Both the position numbers and the translations under genes were made by a program. The notes under the pieces were generated by a model. The model did not search any database, was not told where the DNA came from, and was given only the letters and a program-made list of their open reading frames with translations. 59,222 nt of DNA. It comes from Bradyrhizobium sp. STM 3809. Lineage in GTDB: Bacteria; Pseudomonadota; Alphaproteobacteria; Rhizobiales; Xanthobacteraceae. The stretch spans positions 1-59,222 of the forward strand of contig NZ_CAFJ01000252.1 in the NCBI RefSeq assembly GCF_000239795.1. The letters are read 5' to 3'. Of this stretch, positions 53,790-59,222 are shown piece by piece. Every line of letters starts with the position of its first letter. Position 1 is the first letter of the stretch.

Positions 53790-54098
53790 ATGCGATTCTC
53801 ATCGGCGCTGCTCGCCTGCTGTGTCCTCCTCTCCGCCGCGACCACCGCTTCGGCCGAGAGCCGAATCTTCATCATCGCCAACGAGGCCGACGGCTATGGC
53901 GTCGACCAGTGCCTGGCCAAGGGCGACAAATGCGGCGCCTCGGCGGCCCGCTCCTACTGCCAATCACGCGATTTTGCGCAGGCCTCCTCCTATCGCCGGG
54001 TCGACCCCGATGAAATCACCGGATCGGTGCCGAAAGCCGGTGCAAACTGCGTCCATGGCGGCTGCAGCGAGTATGTCGCGATCACCTGCCAGCGCTGA
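53790..54098 (+). CDS. Small secreted protein, unknown
   Basis: 102-aa protein with a clear signal peptide (RFSSALLACCVLLSAATTASA, cleavage near 22) and a mature domain with six cysteines (DQCLAKGDKCG, ARSYCQSRD, NCVHGGCSEYVAITCQR), consistent with a disulfide-stabilised periplasmic protein. I know no function. It is followed at about 150 bases by another secreted-protein gene. Confidence 0.75.
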   Translation: MRFSSALLACCVLLSAATTASAESRIFIIANEADGYGVDQCLAKGDKCGASAARSYCQSRDFAQASSYRRVDPDEITGSVPKAGANCVHGGCSEYVAITCQR

Positions 54099-54251
54099 GA
54101 CGCCCCGGAACTGCTGTTCCCGCCACTGCGGCGCCCCGGATTGGACGTGACGCTGCCCGACAAAGCGGCTATGGGATGCCGGCCGCTGCCGCGATTTTTC
54201 CGAATTCTGTGCTAGCTCCGCGGCAGCACCCATGGACCGGAATACCGCATC

Positions 54252-55412
54252 TTGATCGCATCCCTGTCTCCGCGCCTGCTGGCCTGTACCGCGCTGCTCG
54301 GACTGTCCCTGACCGGCTCGCACGCCCTCGCGCAATCCAGCTCCGATTCCTACGCGCAGATGGCGCCCGGCCAGCCGGGACAACAGGCGGGCGTGAACCC
54401 GATCTGCCCGCGGCTCGAGGCGCAACTCGCCACGATCGACCGTGGCGGCGGCGGCGATCCCGCGCGCGAGGACCAGATCCGGCGCTACCAGGACGCGGCG
54501 GCCAAGCAGCAGGCCGAGCTCGATCGCGTCAGCATGCAGGCCAAGCGCACGGGCTGCGACAGCCCCGGCTTCTTCTCGATCTTCAACGGCCGCGCGGCCG
54601 AATGCCAGCCGATCAACAACCAGATCCAGCAGATGCGCTCGAATCTGGACCAGATCACCGGCAGCCTCGAGCGGCTGCGCGGCGGCGGATTCGGCGGCGA
54701 GCGCGACAATCAGCGCCGCTCGGTGCTGGCTGCGCTCGGCCAGAACAATTGCGGTCCGCAATATCAGCAATATGCCAATGCCAACCGCGGCGGCGGTGGC
54801 GGCGGCAACTTCCTGACCAGCCTGTTCGGCGGCGGTCCCGACAACAACCCGGCGGCCTCGCTGCCGCCGCCGAGCGCCGATCTCGCCGCGCCGCAAGGCA
54901 CCTATCGCACCGTCTGCGTGCGCACCTGCGACGGCGCCTATTTCCCGATCTCGTTCGCCACGGTGCCCGGCCGCTTCGCCGACGACGAGCGCGCCTGCAA
55001 GGCACAGTGCCCCGCCGCCGAGGCGACGCTGTTCACCTATCGCAATCCCGGTGAGGACATGAACCAGGCGGTCTCGGTCAACGGCCAGCCCTACACCGCG
55101 TTGCCGAACGCTTTCAAATATCGCACCGAGTTCAACCCGAGTTGCTCCTGCAAAGCGCCAGGCCAGACCTGGGCGGAGGCGCTGAAGTCGATCGACGAGC
55201 GGGCCTCGGCCGCCGAACAGGGCGACATCATCGTCACCGAGGAGAGCGCCAAGCGGATGCAGCAGCGTCAGACCGGCAAGCCGCCGGCCACCGCTGCGAA
55301 GAAGGGCGCCGCGCCGGCCGATGCCACGGCGCCGACGACGGCTGCGGCCGACGGCGCCGGCGGCGACAAGCAGATCCGCACGGTCGGCCCCACCTTCATC
55401 CCGGCGCGCTGA
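54252..55412 (+). CDS. DUF2865 family secreted protein
   Basis: 386-aa exported protein. It starts at TTG 54252 with a signal peptide (SPRLLACTALLGLSLTGSHALA). The mature chain has a helical Gln-rich region, a Gly-rich linker (GGGGGGNFLTSLFGGG) and the conserved DUF2865 core YRTVCVRTCDGAYFPISFAT with CKAQCPAAE and CSCKAPGQTW, a cysteine-rich fold. The C-terminus is Ala/Lys/Thr-rich. The family is common in Bradyrhizobium and relatives and its function is not established. Confidence 0.82.
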   Translation: MIASLSPRLLACTALLGLSLTGSHALAQSSSDSYAQMAPGQPGQQAGVNPICPRLEAQLATIDRGGGGDPAREDQIRRYQDAAAKQQAELDRVSMQAKRTGCDSPGFFSIFNGRAAECQPINNQIQQMRSNLDQITGSLERLRGGGFGGERDNQRRSVLAALGQNNCGPQYQQYANANRGGGGGGNFLTSLFGGGPDNNPAASLPPPSADLAAPQGTYRTVCVRTCDGAYFPISFATVPGRFADDERACKAQCPAAEATLFTYRNPGEDMNQAVSVNGQPYTALPNAFKYRTEFNPSCSCKAPGQTWAEALKSIDERASAAEQGDIIVTEESAKRMQQRQTGKPPATAAKKGAAPADATAPTTAAADGAGGDKQIRTVGPTFIPAR

Positions 55413-55435
55413 ACGAGTTCGCCGGGCCATCGCGC

Positions 55436-56803
55436 TTATCCTTCGTCCGCATCGCGCGACGCGCGGTCGATGAAATCGGGCGGGATCACCTCGCCCGAGA
55501 CTCCCAACGCGTCGACCGGCTGCCAGCGGTTGCGCAACGCTGCGAGGCGAATAAGGTGTGCCGGCGGGATGTCGTCGGCCAGCAGGACGTTGCGGCCGAC
55601 TTCATCGCCGTGCCAGTTCGATTCCCGCCGCGGGGCAAGAGCGAGACCGCCAGACAGACTGGCCAGCGCCCTCAACAACGTCGCGCGCACGCTTGCCAGC
55701 AGATCGCGATGGGCGTCGTGCGACAGCTTTTCGGCCAGGATGCTTTCGAAGCCTGCGACCGCAGCCGCGATCGGCACCACCTCGGCGGCGACACCGAGCC
55801 GCGCGGCGGCCGCGATCGCCGCGTCCTGAGCGACACTGTCCGGCCCGGACAGCACCACACCGCGCACCCGCGCGGGCCCGAGCGCATCGACCGCCAGCGC
55901 GAGAGACAGCGCGGACCGGGCGTCCGCGGTGAGGCCGAGTACGACGCCATTGAAGCCGGCCTTGGCGACTCGGTCACGCAGGCCGAGCACAAGCGCCGCG
56001 TAGTCGGCCTCGTCGCCGTCGATCAAGGAGCTGACCGGCCCACCACGACATTGCCAGCCGTCGCTGCCCCTGCTCCACGCCAGCGTGGTGAGATCGTCGA
56101 CGAAGGCCGGCAGCTGCACGGCCATCGAGAGATCAGCGTTAAGCGCGAAGGATGCGCCATCGAAGACGTCGCCGCCCTGCCCGCCGGTTTGGTTGAGCCA
56201 GATCAGCGGCAGGTCGCTTTCGGTGACACGGGCCACTGCGGCCGACAGGCGCCGGTCACCATCGCCACGGACATAGCGCGCCGCAGCCGGAACGACGATC
56301 AGCTCGGCGCCGGTCTCCGCCAGGGTCTCGACGACGTTCTCGTGGCCCGGCTGTTCCGGCCAGATGTCCTCGCCGATCGCGATGCCGACACGCACGCCGC
56401 GCACGCTGAGCGGGCCGGCGGCCGGGCCGCGCGTGAACAGGCGCTTCTGGTCGCCCGACAGATTGATCTTGAACCGCGTAGCGGCGACGCGGCCGCCGTC
56501 GAGCAGTACACAGGCATTGTAGAGCTTGCCGTCCTCGGACCAGGGCGTGCCGATCAGCAGCGCGGGCCCGCCATCGCTGGTCTCGCGCGCCAGCGTCTCG
56601 ATAGCCGCGCGGCAAGCAGGCGGGACTTCGGCCTGTTGCTGCGCCAGGCCGCCGGTCAGGAACAGCTCGGGCAACACCACGAGTTCGGCGCCGTCGGCCG
56701 TGGCCTTCGCCCGCGCCGCGCGCGCCTTCGCGGCGTTGCCGGCGATGTCGCCGACTGTCGGATTGAGCTGGGCCAGCGTGATCTTGAAGCTGTCAGCGGC
56801 CAT
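55436..56803 (-). CDS. Degenerate glutamine-dependent NAD+ synthetase homologue (probable pseudoenzyme)
   Basis: 455-aa homologue of NadE, which amidates deamido-NAD using ammonia from glutamine. The N-terminal nitrilase half keeps Glu46 (LPELFLTG) and Lys112 (RFKINLSGDQ) of the E-K-C triad but the nucleophile Cys is Gly144 (VGIAIGEDIW; normally ICEDIW). The synthetase half has GLTADARSALS at about 290-300 where functional enzymes have the PP-loop SGGIDS, and the later ATP/NAD segment is also altered (SNWHGDEVGRNVLL). It is about 100 residues shorter than usual. No frameshift is seen, so it is kept as a protein. It follows dgkA by 12 bases. Confidence 0.82.
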   Translation of the reverse strand: MAADSFKITLAQLNPTVGDIAGNAAKARAARAKATADGAELVVLPELFLTGGLAQQQAEVPPACRAAIETLARETSDGGPALLIGTPWSEDGKLYNACVLLDGGRVAATRFKINLSGDQKRLFTRGPAAGPLSVRGVRVGIAIGEDIWPEQPGHENVVETLAETGAELIVVPAAARYVRGDGDRRLSAAVARVTESDLPLIWLNQTGGQGGDVFDGASFALNADLSMAVQLPAFVDDLTTLAWSRGSDGWQCRGGPVSSLIDGDEADYAALVLGLRDRVAKAGFNGVVLGLTADARSALSLALAVDALGPARVRGVVLSGPDSVAQDAAIAAAARLGVAAEVVPIAAAVAGFESILAEKLSHDAHRDLLASVRATLLRALASLSGGLALAPRRESNWHGDEVGRNVLLADDIPPAHLIRLAALRNRWQPVDALGVSGEVIPPDFIDRASRDADEG

Positions 56804-56815
56804 CGCTCGACTCGT

Positions 56816-57169
56816 TCACAACAAACCGAGCCGCTCGGCGATCGCGAACAGCCAGAACCCGCCGGACATCAGGAGCGCGACGCCGACCGCGGCGGAGCCG
56901 AGATCCTTGACGCGGCCGATCTGCAGATCGTGCTCGGTGGTCAGCCGGTCGGCGAGCTTCTCGATCGCGGTGTTGAGCAGCTCGACCACCAGCACCAGCA
57001 TGACGGCGCAGACCAGCTCGACGCTGCGCATCGGGGTCGCGCCGATCACGTAAGCGAGCGGCAGCGCCAGAATCAGCGCGACCACCTCCTCGCGCACCGC
57101 CTGCTCGGAGCGCAGCGCGAAGGAAAGGCCGTTGCGCGAGTTGACCGTCGCGCGCCACAGACGCAGCAT
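56816..57169 (-). CDS. dgkA: Diacylglycerol kinase (DgkA type)
   Basis: 117-aa integral-membrane kinase with three hydrophobic helices. The family core VVELLNTAIEKLADR (62-75) and KDLGSAAVG (88-96) carry the catalytic Glu residues. It recycles diacylglycerol to phosphatidate. The start overlaps the aroG stop by one base (TGATG). The substrate could also be undecaprenol, but the length fits DgkA. Confidence 0.9.
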   Translation of the reverse strand: MLRLWRATVNSRNGLSFALRSEQAVREEVVALILALPLAYVIGATPMRSVELVCAVMLVLVVELLNTAIEKLADRLTTEHDLQIGRVKDLGSAAVGVALLMSGGFWLFAIAERLGLL

Positions 57170-58557
57170 CAGAGGCCCGCGACCGCCGGCATCGCAGTAG
57201 CCTTGCCGCCGCGCTGCTGCTTCAACAGCTCGGCGATCAGGAACGCCATGTCGATCGACTGCTCGGCGTTCAGCCGGGGATCGCAGACCGTGTGATAGCG
57301 GTCGTTGAGATCCTCGTCGGTGATCGCCCGCGCGCCGCCGATGCATTCGGTGACGTCCTTGCCGGTCATCTCCAGATGAATGCCGCCGGCATGGGTGCCC
57401 TCGGCCGCATGCACCGCGAAGAACGCCCTGACCTCTGCGATGATGCGGTCGAACGGCCGGGTCTTGTAGCCCGAGGTCGAGGTGATGGTGTTGCCGTGCA
57501 TCGGATCGCACGACCACACCACCTTGCGGCCTTCCCGCTGCACCGCGCGGATCAGGCCCGGCAGGTGATCGCCGACCTTGTCGGCGCCGAAGCGGCTGAT
57601 CAGCGTCAGCCGGCCCGGCTCGTTGTCGGGATTGAGGATGTCGATCAGCTTGAGCAGTTCGTCCGGCTTCAGCGACGGGCCGCATTTCAGCCCGATCGGG
57701 TTCTTGATGCCGCGGAAGTATTCGACATGGCCGTGATCGAGCTGGCGGGTGCGGTCGCCGATCCAGATGAAATGGCCCGAGGTCGCATACCAGTCGCCGG
57801 TGGTGGAATCGACGCGGGTGAAGGCCTGCTCGTAGCCGAGCAGCAGCGCCTCGTGGCTGGTGTAGAAGTCGGTCGCGCGCAGCTCCGGATGGCTCTCGAG
57901 ATCGAGGCCGCAGGCGCGCATGAAGTTGAGCGCCTCGGAGATGCGGTCGGCGAGTTCCTTGTAGCGGCGCGACTGCGGGCTATCCTTGACGAAGCCGAGC
58001 ATCCACTGATGCACGCTGCCGAGATTGGCGAAGCCGCCGGTGGCGAACGCGCGCAGCAGGTTCAAGGTCGCCGCCGACTGCCGGTAGGCATCGAGCTGGC
58101 GCTGCGGATTGGGGATGCGCGCCTCGGCCGTGAAGGCGGTATCGTTGACGATGTCGCCGCGGTAGCTCGGCAGCTCGACGCCATCGATCTTCTCGGTCGG
58201 CGAGGAGCGCGGCTTGGCGAACTGGCCGGCGATGCGGCCGACCTTCACCACCGGCACCGCGCCGGCATAGGTCATGACGACGGCCATCTGCAGCAGCACG
58301 CGGAAGAAGTCGCGGATGTTGTTGGCGCCATGCTCGGCGAAGCTCTCGGCGCAGTCGCCGCCCTGCAGCAGGAACGCTTCGCCCGCGGCCACCCGCGCCA
58401 GCGCCTTCTTCAGGTTGCGCGCCTCGCCGGCGAACACCAGCGGCGGGAAGGTCGCAAGCTGCGCCTCGACCTCGGCCAGCGCCTTCTGGTCGGGATAGTC
58501 GGGCACCTGCTGCACCGGCTTGGACCGCCAGCTCTCCGGGCTCCAGCGCTCCGTCAT
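57169..58557 (-). CDS. aroG: Class II 3-deoxy-D-arabino-heptulosonate 7-phosphate synthase
   Basis: 462-aa first enzyme of the shikimate pathway, joining phosphoenolpyruvate and erythrose 4-phosphate. It is the plant-like class II type: [14 protein letters not shown] at the start, [14 protein letters not shown] near 62-75 (metal-site Cys), [19 protein letters not shown] and the late [13 protein letters not shown] [15 protein letters not shown] with [18 protein letters not shown]. The symbol follows common usage. It heads the aroG-dgkA-nadE-like chain. Confidence 0.93.
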   Translation of the reverse strand: MTERWSPESWRSKPVQQVPDYPDQKALAEVEAQLATFPPLVFAGEARNLKKALARVAAGEAFLLQGGDCAESFAEHGANNIRDFFRVLLQMAVVMTYAGAVPVVKVGRIAGQFAKPRSSPTEKIDGVELPSYRGDIVNDTAFTAEARIPNPQRQLDAYRQSAATLNLLRAFATGGFANLGSVHQWMLGFVKDSPQSRRYKELADRISEALNFMRACGLDLESHPELRATDFYTSHEALLLGYEQAFTRVDSTTGDWYATSGHFIWIGDRTRQLDHGHVEYFRGIKNPIGLKCGPSLKPDELLKLIDILNPDNEPGRLTLISRFGADKVGDHLPGLIRAVQREGRKVVWSCDPMHGNTITSTSGYKTRPFDRIIAEVRAFFAVHAAEGTHAGGIHLEMTGKDVTECIGGARAITDEDLNDRYHTVCDPRLNAEQSIDMAFLIAELLKQQRGGKATAMPAVAGL

Positions 58558-58735
58558 GGCTCTCTACTCCCTCTCGACATCCGCACGCTTCGTTCCCCCG
58601 CCGCGGCGCGCCGCCTTATACACAGCCTGCCCGGCGACTGCCATCCGGAATTTAGCTCATTCGGCCAAGCCCTTGCGGCCGCACCAGGATTTTGACGCGG
58701 TTGAGATTCCGGATCATCACGGGGCCCGCCGTCTC
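58558..58735. other. Region upstream of aroG
   Basis: About 180 bases holding the aroG leader. I see no gene; the promoter is not obvious. Confidence 0.35.
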
Positions 58736-58814
58736 CGTCATCCCGGCGAACGCAGCGAAGCAATCCAGAGTGGTGGACGGGACTCTGGATTGCTTCGCTC
58801 CGCTCGCAGTGACG
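58736..58814. repeat. Intergenic palindromic repeat, family A copy 3
   Basis: 79-base element with the core GAAGCAATCCAGAG / CTCTGGATTGCTTC identical to copy 1; the left end (CGTCATCCCGGCGAACG) differs from copies 1 and 2. Confidence 0.8.
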
Positions 58815-58887
58815 ATCGTGGCGACCGGCCCGCCCATTCCCCTCTTTTCATCGACGCACCTGCGCTACCTCCTGCCCGACCGCCGTC

Positions 58888-58907
58888 ATCCCGGCGAACG
58901 CCGGGAT
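58888..58907. repeat. Short GC hairpin repeat (ATCCCGGC type)
   Basis: ATCCCGGC-GAAC-GCCGGGAT is a perfect 8-bp stem with a 4-base loop. Its left end shares CATCCCGGCGAACG with the family A copy at 58736, so it may be a relic of the same or a related repeat. Confidence 0.6.
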
Positions 58908-59222
58908 CCATAACCACCGTCCGATGTCGTGAGGCGAGGCGGATGGACTTGCGCAAGCCAACGGGCGCTGCGGAGTCTGGGTCCCGGGTCGGCGCCCGCG
59001 GCGGCGCGTCGCGCCGAGATCGGGGTCCGCCACCGTCACGTCCTGCACAATGGTGGGCACGGCGCGTGACAGCGTCGCCGACAACTCGTGCCGTGCCATG
59101 CGCCTTTGCCCACCCTACAGTTCGGTGTTCCCGGTTTTCGGCTGCACAATATCAAACAGCAATACGCCATCTCGCGGCGCTGCGTGCCCGAGGCATGAAG
59201 GTCGTCCGTCCCTCGCAAATTC
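58908..59222. other. Gene-free right end of the window
   Basis: 315 bases with no convincing gene. It contains an inverted repeat with arms GGTGGGCA (59052-59059) and TGCCCACC (59107-59114), 47 bases apart, which may be another intergenic repeat unit. Confidence 0.4.

Noticed and set aside
55142..57295. 717-aa plus-strand open frame
   Set aside because: Crosses the end of the DUF2865 gene and the antisense of the NadE-like and dgkA genes, with no domain.
1..59222. tRNA, rRNA, CRISPR or prophage
   Set aside because: No cloverleaf, rRNA-like conserved blocks, regular spaced repeats or phage genes were found by reading; a covariance search would be needed to exclude small RNAs.

Overview
The window is high-GC chromosomal DNA, most likely from a Bradyrhizobium or close relative (Nitrobacteraceae). 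The pointers are a CYP102-type fused P450, the acpXL/fabF/lpxXL very-long-chain fatty acid genes of rhizobial lipid A, a FixK-type box, and dispersed intergenic palindromes of a kind common in this group. I see no rRNA, tRNA, CRISPR array, insertion sequence or prophage. It reads as ordinary chromosome carrying several small, odd modules.

Layout. 0-8.6 kb: a self-sufficient cytochrome P450/reductase, an overlapping trio (very short PhaE-like subunit, class III PHA synthase PhaC, GNAT acetyltransferase), a phasin behind two TGC-rich repeats, a DUF445 membrane protein and an alpha/beta hydrolase. 8.8-12.3 kb: a zinc-independent oxidoreductase and a long-chain acyl-CoA synthetase, followed by a decayed inverted fragment of the same hydrolase. 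12.3-19.1 kb: a TPR/O-GlcNAc-transferase-like protein, a sulfotransferase, a Nudix hydrolase, an orphan LigB-type extradiol dioxygenase, and hsp20 with a perfect FixK/FNR box and hairpins in its leader. 19.5-26.9 kb: a HerA-like ATPase, a MarR-regulated FUSC/DUF1656/HlyD efflux operon, an AhpD-like protein and a ParB-like protein.

27-31.3 kb: acpXL-fabZ-fabF2-fabF1-lpxXL, which builds and attaches the very long acyl chain of lipid A. 31.4-38.8 kb: a VOC protein, a rhodanese/aminotransferase/polyamine-binding-protein operon on the minus strand, and two tandem kup potassium transporters. 39-43.4 kb: a hybrid histidine kinase and an Hpt protein just upstream of motA-motB. 43.7-48.3 kb: an RraA-like protein, pssA and psd (phosphatidylethanolamine synthesis) and an Atm1-type ABC exporter. 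48.5-53.4 kb: a LOG-family protein, a VOC protein, and the tightly overlapped chain cysS, a 37-codon membrane ORF, a GNAT gene and cimA. 53.8-58.6 kb: two secreted proteins, then aroG (class II), dgkA and a NadE-like protein on the minus strand.

The most unusual items are these. The NadE-like protein has lost both its glutaminase cysteine and its ATP-pyrophosphatase loop. The paired ketosynthases include one (FabF2) that lacks the first catalytic histidine. A canonical FixK box lies at promoter spacing in front of hsp20. The class III PHA synthase has a miniature PhaE. The four-gene cysS-cimA chain is joined by three 4-base overlaps. Two palindromic repeat families sit side by side at two separate loci.
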